Shown piece after piece: positions 48,000 through 64,000 of a stretch of DNA of 64,000 bases. The DNA lies in NCBI GenBank assembly GCA_037178975.1, contig JASJZH010000001.1:5998501-6062500 (forward strand), read 5' to 3'. Source of the DNA: Oscheius tipulae. Lineage: Eukaryota; Nematoda; Chromadorea; Rhabditida; Rhabditidae. The first letter of the stretch is position 1. Each line of letters begins with the position of its first letter. The notes beneath the pieces are model-generated. The model searched no databases and was not told the origin of the DNA. It saw only the letters and a program-made list of their open reading frames with translations. The position numbers were made by a program, and so were the translations under genes.

Positions 48000-48758
48000 A
48001 TGAAGATACGGCCAAATGGAGTTCGACTTTTCTATTCCTCCAATCCAGTGGCCGCTGCCAGCATCTTCATCTGTTTCCGCTGGATTCTCTTGGCCGTCGC
48101 AGCTCGTATTCTTCTAACGGTTGGTTTTCACAATTCTCCGAGAAAAAATATCTACAGATGACTGAAGAAGCATCAGCGGTTATGGTTTTCAATGCGTTTT
48201 TTATTATGCTGACTGCGGCCAGTGTCGGCCTATATATTCGCAGCGGTACTCTCTTTCTTATTAGTATCCCAATCCAGGTTAGATTTTCCACGAGTTCCTT
48301 AAACTTTTTCCGATTTTCAGCTCATTTCCAGCGGTGCTTTCCTGTTCCACTGCTTCGGCGAACTTTACATTATCAACCAGAAGTGGACCTATGGTCAGTC
48401 CGGCTCCCCGACAAAATATCACTTGGTTTTTACAGATCTCCTCTCCCTCACCCACCTGCTCATCATACTTCTGGTCTGCTTCTACGATCTCTACGTCACG
48501 ATTACATGCATTGTCAAGTTTCGAGAGGAATCGGAAGAGCTCGAAAACGGGGAGATGAGGAAAGTCCACAGACGGAGTCCCGGAGCGATTCTTGTTAATG
48601 TAATTGCATCTGATTTCTGTCAAAAATTAGTTTAGGTTTTCTATCGACGCATAGATTCTTCTCCCTATGGACAGGTCGAAACGCCTCGGGCCTGTGACGA
48701 CGAGGACTCGTGCATCGAAGCCACCCTATTTGACCACAAGTCCGGCAGGCTGGTTTAA
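48000..48758 (+). CDS. Four-membrane-segment protein, 199 residues, family not recognised
   Basis: Exons 48000-48119, 48158-48277, 48321-48393, 48436-48599, 48636-48758; all introns 36-43 nt. Four hydrophobic segments: about 18-40 (IFICFRWILLAVAARILL), 48-66 (VMVFNAFFIMLTAASVGLY), 71-93 (LFLISIPIQ, LISSGAFLFHCFG) and 107-128 (HLLIILLVCFYDLYVTI); charged C-terminal tail of about 65 residues, probably cytosolic. The start codon is one base behind a TTTTAG acceptor. AATAAA at 48797-48802. It is tail-to-tail with the scavenger receptor gene, stops about 100 nt apart. I cannot assign a function. Confidence 0.78.
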
Positions 48759-48796
48759 CACCCAACTTATCCCATTTTGAACATTTTTACCGTGTA

Positions 48797-48802
48797 AATA
48801 AA
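48797..48802 (+). terminator. AATAAA poly(A) signal of the four-membrane-segment gene
   Basis: Lies 39 nt past the stop codon, before the convergent scavenger-receptor stop at 48864-48862, so the two 3' UTRs may overlap. Confidence 0.6.
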
Positions 48803-48861
48803 ACATCGATCAAACTCTTATTCTGACACATAGAATACCCGTAATGAATTGGAAAAAGGGC

Positions 48862-51662
48862 CTATTTTCGTCGGAAGACTCGGAAAGCGACAATGACTAC
48901 TAGGAACAGCCCCAGTCCAATCGCGCAATATTTCAAGACATCAATAAAGTTCGGCACGAAGACGAAGCCGATCCAGATAAGATGATAGGTATCGTCATGG
49001 AGATACGCCCTGGCGGATTGCCAGAACAGTGGGATGATCGAGGTGGGCATGTGCATGCATTGACTGAAAGCTTGTTAGTATCCTTGTGATTAAGGCGGTA
49101 ATTTGTTTTTTTTTCATGATGCTGAACGCCTTTTCGGCCATGAAAACGGCTAGGCAGGTTCAATACTGCAAACATTAGAGAAATACAAACTCACAAGACG
49201 ACCTCGTTGGGAAAGGTCGGCATATTGACCATCAGCTGGACTATGGCCTCCACCACCGTCCCCGAGTACTAAAATATCGTCCATTTTCTTCAATTTGCTT
49301 CCACTCACCGGCTCGTGAACATAAAGAATCGGTCTGTGTTGATCCAAGTTCGGAGACAAGCCATAAACAGAGTCAGGAACCTCCTTCGGGGAATAGGCAA
49401 AGTGTGGCGGACTGTACATGACGGAGAAGGGAGAGGGCTCGAGTCTGCCAGGATAACAAACCAGGGGATATAGCCCCGGGGGAATCAGATACGTTCCGTT
49501 GACGTAGGATCCCTGACAGCAGTCATCGCAAAAGTTCGCCTGCAGACTACAGTTGACAGCCTGGGGACTGACGCAGAGGGACTGGTTCCTGTCTGGACAA
49601 CTCGGCCAATCCGGGAAGTAGTTCATCTTTTCCACATTACGATAACGGAAACCGACATTCTGGTCAGCTGTGGTGTCCCATTGGTCGTAGTCGACTGAGT
49701 ACCTGAAAAAAATATTTTCTCCGAACTCTTGACGAGAAATGGTCCTATAGGGTTGTACAAGCTCTGACAGAAGAGATGAGGGTAAGTCAGGCTCGGGCTC
49801 TATACACTGCGAACAATTGGCTCTTACTAGAGGGTAGTTCAAGAGGACTGGCTGTGGGATACAATGTGAGATGGGATACTTGGACTGACAGTCATGAACA
49901 GTTTTGAAACTGATGTGAGTTCAACTCACGTGTAAGCTGGAATACTGTGGACTGTCGTCTCGTTGAGATAGACGGCATCAAAGGACCGGCAGAAGAAGGA
50001 TTGGAACATTGGCAGCTTGTCGTCTTTCTTCAGATGCATCTTCGAAAAACTCCCAGAATCTACAATACAACGATTTATATATCTGTAAAAAGCACATTTG
50101 AGATGCAAAATCGGATGCGAAGCGCGGATGGTAAATTGTACCAATGGCCCAGCAAAGAGCAGTTTTTAAAAGGCTGTACATTCTAAACAGACCACTGTAT
50201 TCCTTACCTGTTCCTCTAATGCTTCTCGCGTAGTCATCTCCCCACCATGCTGTCGGCAGGCTCGTCTGATTACCCCAGGAGACGACCTCTCCAATTCTGT
50301 CGATGTCTCCCTTTCCAGTCCGGACCCAATAATACTCGTCCTGAGTGCCATTGTAGCCTTGGAAGAAGCCCATCCTGGGCATATCGGGGATCGGAATGGG
50401 GATGATGTTGCGGCCGTTGAAGAACAGTTTCTCGATTTCTTGAAGCAGTTGACTATGAGCGGCCGTGAGCAGAGCATCATTGTACCCGTTGAAGAGAATA
50501 TCTCCAACCGACTGGGTCCTAAATCGATTTTCATCAATAAGGCTTTATGGGTCCCGACACGAAAGGATACTCTCCTAAAAGGATGAGTCCCCAAGAAATC
50601 AGGACGCGTCCAGTAGGTGTCACATTGTACTGGGGGTCCCACATGTCAGCAGCGGCTCCCTGAATATTCTGAACTGTTCCAGTTCTTTGGAAACCCACCA
50701 ATCCAGTAGGATTCGGAATAGTGACAAGGTCGGTGAGACTGCACCCATTGCAGAGATCCGACCTCTCGAAGTAGGTCTTGTAGTTCTCGTAGAAGACTTG
50801 CTTCCCGTCAGATGACCATTTTGGGTATTGCTTCTGCTCCTTCTCTTGTACTGTCCAGGGACCGAGCTGCAAATTACTAGGAAGCCACTTTGCCTTGTCA
50901 GTCTGATGGTATACCTAACGAGTGGACTGCCTGACTCTCTTCCAATTCTCTCAAACCTTGTCAAGGATAACTCTTGACACGAAAGAGTGCAAACACTTGT
51001 AAAAGTAGCAGTTACTACTCCGATCGCAACTACTAACCCCGAACTTATCTCTCTACTTCTAAAGTGCAATGGTGTCCGTTCGTCCGTGCGTCACCACGAG
51101 AAAAAAGCTGGCAACTCATTGCACGACAAGAATTAAGTTGACATGTCAGTTTTTGGGGGAACTTGGGATCTTAGGCTCATGGAGAAGCGGCGTAGCCGCC
51201 TGGTGTCGATGCTAAACCAAGACTAAAGGACGGCTGGTCTAGACTACTTCACAGTACAAATTCAACTGGCAGAGACAATACTGGAGACAAATTATTCTGC
51301 GATCAAGGCTAGAGAGTTGTTTGACAAGAATGCTTTGTCTAACAAGGACTCACCTCCACAACCGCCGGCTTCGCCCCATAATAAATGATCTCGTCCGGAT
51401 TTGTCACATTGAAAAAGTAGAAGCTCATAATGTTGGTCATCGGTGGATGAGACCACTGCCATGCTGACGTGGACAGCGTCTTGTCTGCATTCTGTTTGAG
51501 TTGGAGGTTCTAAAAAAGCTTTCCAGCTATAAATAAGGGTCGACCTACCGATTCGACTTCTTTTTTGTAAATAATTGGGAAGGTGATCCACGTCACAATG
51601 CCGAAAATGATGAGAACTGTCGCGAAAATCAGAAGGATCCAGTCACAGCGCACCAGTCGCAT
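48862..51662 (-). CDS. CD36 / SCARB-family scavenger receptor
   Basis: Eight exons: 51662-51549, 51509-51354, 50866-50571, 50518-50208, 50059-49930, 49702-49309, 49268-49195, 49063-48862; 558 residues. Short cytosolic start, membrane segment at about 8-30 (WILLIFATVLIIFGIVTW), large extracellular CD36 ectodomain and a second membrane segment near the end (LGLFLVVIVAFRVF) with a short tail. Family blocks: TSAWQWSHPP, FYFFNVTNPDE, LGPWTV, VGDILFNGYNDALL, FCRSFDAVYLNET, PPHFAYS, EPYSGTVVEA. The ectodomain has paired cysteines (CVSPQAVNCSLQANFCDDCC) and many N-glycosylation sites. CD36 proteins take up lipids or lipoproteins or act as pattern receptors; the ligand here is unknown. The join between exons 3 and 4 (GTATCC donor) was chosen by phase and is the weakest junction. 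Confidence 0.9.
51045..51245 (-). repeat. Dispersed repeat, copy 2
   Basis: Inverse-oriented relative of 14540-14820, here inside the first-to-third exon interval of the scavenger receptor gene (intron between 50866 and 51354). Shared words on the minus strand: AGCCGTCCTTTAGTC, GCGGCTACGCCGCTT, GTCAACTT, CGGACGAACGGACACC and ATTGCACTTTAGAAGTAGAG. Confidence 0.6.
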
Positions 51663-52654
51663 CCTGAATTTTGTTGTTATTGGTTCTAGGGGAAATCTCC
51701 CCCAAAAATGGTTCCCTTTGCGTTCCCCATGTCCGCATAGTGTTGCTGATAACTACCGACATGTAAACCGTCTTGTTATCTACACACACGCTACACGGAA
51801 ATTCTTAGAACAGTTTTCTGAGGAGAGGCTCTACTAACTTAGTTGTCTGGAAGAAATACCTAGTCATTGAACTCAAAGATAGGCTCCCGTCTGATTCTTG
51901 AACTCTGTTAACTCTTCATTGGAAAAAGAAACATAAGTTGCTATCAGTGTTTCGCGTAGAGGGCATTCTACGGACACTCTGTGAGTTGGGAGCTACTGCT
52001 GCTCAACTTTGTTCTATAGACAAAGTCGTTTGGAATTCGAGTAAGTTGAAAATCAGGAAAAAGGGCAATTATTGATTCCCGATGTCTGATTGCTAAGATT
52101 CCGGACCGGCTGACTATCAAACAATAAGGGGAATTTTAGACTCTCATCAATCAATCACAGGAATCGGTCACCACATGAATCTGGATTAATAGGTTCCTGC
52201 TTGCCTTCGAGTAATGATTCTGGTATTGAAATCCGGATTTGGGATTGTCTTTTAGATCTGTTCAAAAAAGTTGTATCCCGCACTCTGGAAAAGACAAGAC
52301 TCTAGGTTTTTTTGGACTGTGTTTACTTGAGGGGACGGACAAGATGGTCAAATTTATATAATTAGAGACAGGTCGTACTTAAGACCCTATAGACTATGGT
52401 TGGCATAACCGTTTGAAAAATCTCGGCAAGTAGTTATGCCAAGAGGAAAAAAGAAACGAACGGAGAAGAAGAACACCAGAATCGAAAGAAACCGGAGGAA
52501 GGTCAAGAAGCGGCCATGATTAGACTTAAGCCTGTTCGACCACTGAAGAGTCGCTAGCATTGATATGCTATCTGTCATCTAACTATTCCCTCTCTGATAA
52601 GGAGAGCAACTGCGTGGCACCACCCTTTGCAGCAAGGCCTTTTTAATATAAAAC
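51663..52654. other. Intergenic region, no gene seen
   Basis: Between the scavenger receptor start and the junctophilin 3' end. ORFs at 51583-51837 (plus) and 52387-52578 (minus) have no supporting features. Confidence 0.4.
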
Positions 52655-52660
52655 TTTATT
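52655..52660 (-). terminator. AATAAA poly(A) signal of the junctophilin gene
   Basis: About 190 nt past the junctophilin stop on the minus strand. Confidence 0.6.
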
Positions 52661-52852
52661 AGAAATCCAAAATATAATTTGAAACGAGGGTCTGTGTGAG
52701 TGTGAGAAATGACAAACGGGATGAGAGAAAGAGAAAGCTGGAAGACGTTTGTGTTGTCTCTTAAGGCCTCAATGCAGTATAGTAGTCTTGAGAGTACTTT
52801 GAAGGGCAGTGGGAGGAGGTTCGATCGGGGTTGGGTGTGGATACGAATCTAT

Positions 52853-58347
<5,495 letters not shown>

Positions 58348-58463
58348 CTCCCATTGGACACGATGGTGGTCTTTTCGCGATTTTCTCGCGGCTCGGCCCG
58401 GGCCTGACGATGGTCTCTCCTGGTCGATCTCTCTCACGGGCTCCTGCTGACCACGCCGCGCGG

Positions 58464-61371
58464 CTGAAAATGAACGAAGTTTAACCGAAAAGAGAAAGAG
58501 AGAGGATTTGCAAAGATTGGCACAGAGGCACAAAGTGCAGGCAGAGGGTGGCGGGGTCTCCCTCTTTCTCTCTCTCACTCTCTCTGAGTGTAATGCGCCG
58601 GAGGAGAGCCGGAGAGAGCCTGTTTGCACGCCCATTGTGCACCTCTTGACCTGCTCCAACTCTATAGCTCGAAACAAGAGATAGAGCTGGGAAGACGTTC
58701 ACCTATCTAGTCCCCAGATGTCTCTCAAGAGAGCCAGCCGGCCCACTAAAACTTTACTAGCCGTTTTTTGGATGTCATTCGCCCCGTTTTATCATGCTAC
58801 CAATGTAATCTGCGCTAATGGATAGTATAGTCTGCTTACGACCAGAAGACTGCGAAAGAGAGCGGGAGTCTCTGGTAATGAGAACAAGTCGAGTAGAAAC
58901 AGATGGCTTTGAAGCTCCGTCCAAAAATCTAGAGCATGGCTAAAAGATGAGTTCGTGGAGACAAGTAAAATCCTAACTAAGATCTAACATACAATAGTTC
59001 GTTGAAAAAACCTACATCAAAAACATAGCGAGTCAGATGAAAAATTATTAGTCAAATAACTGGAATTCTAGGAAGAAGGATAGTTTAATAAGTAACACTG
59101 ACTAATTTCAAATCTCTGTCACGATCGAATTGACAGAACTGGTATTTCAGTTTCATTGTAAAGGCTATGGATACTGTTTGAACGCATAGAGATTTTTGTA
59201 AGAGGAAGGCATCCTCCGATAAAATGTACAAACTTTGAGAACGACAAATGCCAAGGTTTCAGTGAGTTCTGAGGAAACATGACAGTGGAATCGACAGCCT
59301 CTTCTGTTGTCCTACCGAGTTCTGACAGTTTCGTGTTTCTTATTCACAAGTGTCTGGCAGAATAAAGTAAGATTGGAAACTATGAAGAACATGTCTGGTT
59401 TGGTTTTCCCCGATCTCAAGAGTCCTAAACTTCTTTAGGTTTGAACAGCCGTCAGAAACTGGATCAATATCAGTTGGACAAGTGTAAAAGTATAGAAGAA
59501 AAGTTGCGGAACGGAGCCTTGTCAACACTTTTCTTTAAAAAGATAATATCAAGTTGTCTGCGCAGCGGACTGGAGGTGACACAGGAAGTGAGCCTTGAAT
59601 TTTTGAAGCGTAATGGGAAGCCGCCCCCCGTCGACAGACATTCTCACGACGGCCTCCTCTCTCTTTCTCTCTCTCTCGAAAGTTTCAAAACAGACGAAGG
59701 GAGAGAGAGTGAGGGTGGTGGGAATGTAATCAAGCCGCGCATTACATCCATCAGACATTCAAGCTACGCTTCACTCTCTTTCACTCACTTTTACTGCTTA
59801 GTGAGTGTGGGGGAGGAAGCTGTCGGTCAAAGAACGCTAGTCCCTATTGGAGCACCCTAACTAGTCGTCATTAACCAAGGAGAATCCAAAGAACTATGTG
59901 ACAGAGGAAGGAGAAAGCTATTCCGACGGTGCTGGTCATCCAGAGCTGATGGACCTAGTGCTCTTATAGCCAATTCGAGGATGCAAAAATAACTCCGTCT
60001 AGCAAGGTTCTCAAAGCTGTAGCCCTGGATATAGTCCACAGCTTTGAGGAACACTGGAAATAATCACTAGTGGATGAGAAATTATGTTAGATACATTGAT
60101 GAAGAACGTTACTTGTCGGACAGACCGAGATAGCATCGGACAGAAAGGAACTGAAATTTTGGGAAGAGACGGCTGTCAGGACTGAAAATCAAAAAGTTCA
60201 ACGTTCCAAAGAGAAGATCAAGTTGTTCAGCATTTTTGGCTGAACAAGTGTTCAGTCTGGACGTACTACTGGTGGTGAGAGTACATAGCATCTGTTTCCT
60301 CTCTCACAAAGAGAGAGAGAGAGAGAGAGAAATAGGTTGAGGGAACTTGAAACAAAGCTCTGGACTCAATCCGGGCTGTCAGAATGCACGAGTAGGTGAG
60401 CCAGAAAGGCGTGAGTTGGCTCTCTAAGATCGAGATCATTCGTGAACAAGGGGGTGCGGGACCCGAGTCTGCGGCTCTCGGGAAAGAAAACAAACTGCCG
60501 AGAGCGAGGGAGGGAGCTGAGTGGAGATCTACATTGATCGATTGGGGATGAAGGAGGCGGAGTTAAAGAGTGAGAGAGAGAGAGAGAGGGCTGAGCCGGC
60601 AGCCGAGAGAGAGCTTGCTCGCTATAAACAAAATCAATAGGAGGCCGACGGCGTGGTCGGCTGGTCCACACCTGCCTGAAGGAGCGGAGGGAAGACGAGC
60701 ACTGCCTAGGCCCCCCTGGGGCATTTTTTTCGGGACCGACTTGGTCAAGACTAGGCAGGACGACGAAAACCTTCGCCTAAGTAAGTATCGAAAGCACATT
60801 CCCCCCGGGGAGCAATCGACAGCCCAACCCCTAATTATCAGCAAGATAGATGCCAGCGTGTGGCAATTAGACGAGAATACTCCTTCCTCTCCCCTCTTTC
60901 AATTGAGCCACTTTCACCGCCCTTTTTCTCTAGATCTATTGGCCTCGTTAACCGTGTCTGTCTCTCCCAAGAGTCGCTTAGGAATCTCTAATCAATGGCA
61001 ATACTGTAATCCTACTACTTTGGTGACAGGATTTTTTCTAGGCAAAATAAACCCATCAACACTTGGCTGAGTATCCATCCACGCTTGCGTGATAAGCAGA
61101 AAATACCACAAAAACCTCGGATACTGCAGTAACTTCTTTCCTGCTAGCACATCGTACAGTAATCCATGTGTTCAATTAGTAAAGATGTTCTCGACCAGTT
61201 CAAAGTTTTGGCAGTACCCGTTTTATTTGAAGAACTTCGATGATACAAGAATGCTATTTTCCAATGGGTAACTGGAACAGGCTGCCATGATTCGTAGGTC
61301 TCGTTAGCAATTTCCATTCGCTCACTTTTAAAGTTTCTGGCAAGAGATAGAACGGAAAGTTAAAACGAAGG
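58464..61371. other. Upstream region of junctophilin with GA/CT tracts
   Basis: 2.9 kb with no supported gene. It has CT/GA-rich stretches (58557-58585, 59655-59680, 60309-60330, 60570-60590), a hairpin-repeat copy (60006-60053) and GC-rich sequence at 60650-60720 that may be the junctophilin promoter or first non-coding exon. ORFs here (for example 59441-59860 and 60570-61070, plus) look like chance reading of low-complexity sequence. Confidence 0.45.
60006..60053. repeat. Short hairpin repeat, copy 10
   Basis: GTTCTCAAAGCTGTAG, CCCTGGATATAG, CCACAGCTTTGAGGAAC. The stem is nearly perfect although its sequence differs from the consensus (CTGT/ACAG where others have TTGT/ACAA). Confidence 0.65.
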
Positions 61372-61377
61372 TTTATT
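61372..61377 (-). terminator. AATAAA poly(A) signal of the taxilin gene
   Basis: About 110 nt past the taxilin stop on the minus strand. Confidence 0.6.
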
Positions 61378-61489
61378 CATATTCAAATATTATGACAAGG
61401 TAGGACAGACAGAAAATAGTGAAGAGAATGAGCAATGAACAAGGGTAAAGCAATGACTAGATATGGAGGGTAAACACAGGGGGAAGAGT

Positions 61490-63625
61490 CTACGAGGAAA
61501 CTGCCGTCGTCTCCTCCTCTCCGCCACGTCGCAGAGCACGGCAGAGCTGTTCTAGCTGAGCGACCTTTTTGTTCTGTTGAGCCTGCGTCTCCTCCAGCTC
61601 CTGTTTCGACATTGTCAGCACCAGCACGTTTCTGAAAAAACAACAATGTCTTTCACTTCCGGCCAAAGCTGCTGTGACAGCTGCGACCCGGGCAGAACTA
61701 CGGAATTTGAGGAATTTCTCCTCTCGCAACCCACTCAGTCTCTCTGGCTGTTTTTCTCTAAAAGGGAACAAACAGTTTACACTTCTTCGCCTCATGAAGC
61801 AGTTGGTTAGAGCTCCGACTGCGGAGCAAAACGAGTCAGGTTCAATCCCCAAGTTGGTAAATGCTGCCAGAGTTCATGGTGTTCGTCAAGAGTCATTCGT
61901 ACAGAGAAACGCTGTCAGCTCTAGAACTCCAAACGGGGGTTTGAACAACGACCTCTTCATTATTAACATGTAGTAATCACACATTGGAGACCATATTTCC
62001 AAAAGATTCCGTTTGAATTGACTACTTCCCTTGTGAAAAGAGTTATCGAAAACCAACCTATTAGCTTCGTCGTACTTCTGCTTCCATTTCAGCGCGTCAT
62101 TTTCCACCTTCCTCATGTTCGAATTGACCTGCAAGAAGGAAAATTGGATTGAATTATGTAACAGCGTTCTTCCCATCTTCTCCCAAGTAGCCCCACCCAC
62201 GCGGCACACGTAACAATGTGAACTACTGCGGCTAGTAGAGGCAGTGCAAATCAAATCAAGGAGAAGGACTCGTCTTCGCGTCTACGGGAGTGGGGGACCG
62301 AGAAAAATGAGACGAACCTTGTCGAGTTCTTTCTTGAAGCGGTCGAAGGCTGTATTACTTTTGGAAAGACTTTCCGTAAGCATCGAGTACTTGTCCGCGT
62401 ATTGTTTCACCTCAATCAGTTTAATTTGGTATGTCAAAATAAGAGTACCTGTTCTCTCAAGACCTTCTCCGTCTCCAAGGCGTCTGTGGCTCTGACTGTG
62501 CCTTCGAGAAGAGTGTTTGCTAGCTGCTGCTTCTCCAGATTGAGTTTCTGAAAGCAAAACACAAATTACGGAAGATTTCAATCGGGTTATTACGGCACAC
62601 TATTACAGATCAACTAAAACTTAAGCTAGAGTATCGGGAAAGAACAGAAAAGTTTAGGTATTTAGTCAGTCAAAAGCCCACCTGTGAATTGCAAGTCGCC
62701 GCATCCAGCTTGGCTTGCATGAGTTTGACCTCGAGATCCTTCGTATTCTTTAACTCGTCGATATATCGGTCCTTGGCCTCGTACTGTTTGGCAATATCGT
62801 TCAGACGCGACTCGTATTCCTTGCCCAGATCCTGCAGTTTCTCCGCCAGACGCTTGTTGTCGTCCGCGAGGCGATCAGACCGCTCACGTCCCTCCTTCAT
62901 CGATTCCTCGATATCCTAAACCGAAGTTTCTTGTTGAAAACATGACAAAAATCACCTTCAAAGTCGTTTTCAGCTGCTCAACGGCGTTCTGACGCTCGGT
63001 TTCGAGGAAGCGGATTTTGTTGGTGCTCTCCTCACGAAGCTAAAGTCTTCACATTAGCAGCTAAATAAAAAAGACCTACATCTTTGTTATATTTTTGAAG
63101 CGTCCGACAGAGCTCCTCCAGTTTGCTCTTCGACTCTTCCGTCTTCAAAAGGAGCTGGTTGGCCTTATCCACCTTGACTTCCAGGCCCTTGTTCGCCTTT
63201 TGGAGAGTCTCGACCTGCAAACAAATGCTTCGGGATACTTTCTGCTAATACAAGCTGGATAAAAAAGATAAACCAGCTGATTGGGACAGGTATATACTCG
63301 CTTTTGCATAGGTAAAACAGTTATAGGAGGCAATACCGAGCACGGAACTAGTAAAAAGGGAAAAGACGACAATCCAATGGGAAGTCGGACGAAGGACTCG
63401 AACATTTAGTGTTTTGCACCAAAAAAATGAAAAAATTACCTGTGAGGCTCTGGTCTTCAACTTTTCATTCGAGGCCTCCGAATCCACAAGTCGCTTGACC
63501 AGCTTGTTGATCTTCTCCTCTGGCGACAGTCCATCTAGGGACTTGTGAATTGTTGCAGCTGGAAAATGGCCCATAAAAAGAGAACGCAACAAAAACTGAC
63601 CGTCGACAGTCGAATCCTGCTTCAT
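61490..63625 (-). CDS. Taxilin, syntaxin-binding coiled-coil protein
   Basis: Nine exons: 63625-63601, 63558-63440, 63214-63080, 63039-62956, 62915-62682, 62547-62449, 62410-62318, 62128-62058, 61631-61490; 333 residues, nearly all coiled coil. Taxilin signatures: KLEELCRTLQKYNKD at about 80-94, the repeated basic-acidic heptads that follow, the YSMLTESLSKSNTAFDRFKK block, and a late QLEQLCRALRRG. Taxilins bind free syntaxins and act in vesicle traffic, and also relate to ribosome-associated NAC and centrosome function. It is shorter than human alpha-taxilin (about 546) but has the whole core. The acceptor of exon 7 reads GATTGAG instead of TTTCAG, closing a 38-nt intron (62411-62448). A tRNA-like element lies in intron 61632-62057. 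Confidence 0.92.
61794..61855 (+). repeat. tRNA-like (SINE-type) element, copy 4
   Basis: In a taxilin intron, opposite strand to the gene. Reads AGTTGGTTAGAGCTCCGACT, GCGGAGC, then AGGTTCAATCCCC. D-arm and T-arm features are clear; the anticodon arm is GCTCCG/CGGAGC closing a 4-nt loop, so it is not a normal tRNA. Confidence 0.6.
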
Positions 63626-63815
63626 TCCTGCCTAAAAATGAGGGAATGTCCGAGATCGAGAGAGAGGAATGGACACACGCCCAGAGGGTGCACACAGGGG
63701 GGTGTAAGAGAGCGTCCTATCACACATTGAGTCGACTCGAGGTAGTGTTCTTCAGGGGGATATAGACCCACAGCTGATCAATAATTCAATGAGAGAGAGG
63801 ATAACGATATAGAGC

Positions 63816-63954
63816 TTTATTCCTAACAAAGTGAGAGAGTTCAAATTAAGAAACCCGTTGAAAACAACCGGTAGATACGGTGGGTAAGAGAGATCACAGA
63901 GTGTGAGAACGAGATGACAATCAGGTAACGCAGAGGAGACGAAGCTTCAGCAAT
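63816..63954 (-). other. 3'-terminal exon of a gene entering from the right edge
   Basis: On the minus strand a TTTTTCAG acceptor (63957-63955) is followed by sequence to an AATAAA (63821-63816). All three frames are short, so this is mostly or wholly 3' UTR; one frame stays open about 45 codons. The rest of the gene lies beyond the window. Confidence 0.45.
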
Positions 63955-64000
63955 CTGAAAAATGTTTGTTCATTATCATCCAGTATGATGAGCCACATAG

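Noticed and set aside
60570-61070. 166-codon plus-strand ORF near a TATAAA-like word
   Set aside because: It starts in a GA repeat, has no family features and lacks downstream exons.

Overview
The window looks like nuclear DNA from a nematode, species not identifiable from sequence alone. The evidence is short, densely interrupted genes with introns often 37-60 nt long, 3' splice sites that nearly always read TTTTCAG or TTTTAG, start codons that sit 0-40 nt behind such an acceptor (as expected if a spliced leader is added in trans), and a LIN-41/TRIM71 gene whose 3' UTR carries two let-7-complementary sites laid out like those of Caenorhabditis lin-41. All exon models below were assembled by hand from splice signals, reading phase and recognised protein families.

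Layout, left to right: the 5' part of a PP4 regulatory subunit gene (PPP4R1-like, minus, runs off the left edge); a serpin with an unusual reactive loop (minus); LIN-41/TRIM71 (minus) with its let-7 sites; a repeat-rich gap with a large fold-back element; a Nudix diphosphoinositol-polyphosphate phosphohydrolase (minus); another repeat-rich gap; a Brinker/CENP-B-type DNA-binding gene (plus); CDKAL1 tRNA methylthiotransferase (minus); ARHGAP39/Vilse (minus). A head-to-head promoter then leads to a plus-strand run: MGAT5/GLY-2, LEM-3/ANKLE1 nuclease, TTC14 and an unrecognised 196-aa protein, the last three so close that they may form an operon. A furrowed-like receptor follows (sushi, fucolectin, C-type lectin, sushi; plus).

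The second half holds an ornithine-decarboxylase-like gene that has lost its PLP lysine and carries a frameshift (minus), a small unrecognised gene (minus), a block of mobile and decayed sequence at 45-48 kb (nested fold-back repeats, and an inverted-repeat-bounded element containing a non-LTR endonuclease fragment), a four-membrane-segment protein (plus), a CD36/SCARB scavenger receptor (minus), junctophilin (minus) and taxilin (minus). A 3'-terminal exon of another minus gene enters from the right edge.

Across the window there are at least ten copies of a short hairpin repeat, four degenerate tRNA-like (SINE-type) pieces and a dispersed repeat seen twice. The genes do not form one pathway; they are a normal mix of housekeeping and developmental functions. 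No CRISPR array, rRNA, intact tRNA or viral gene was seen.
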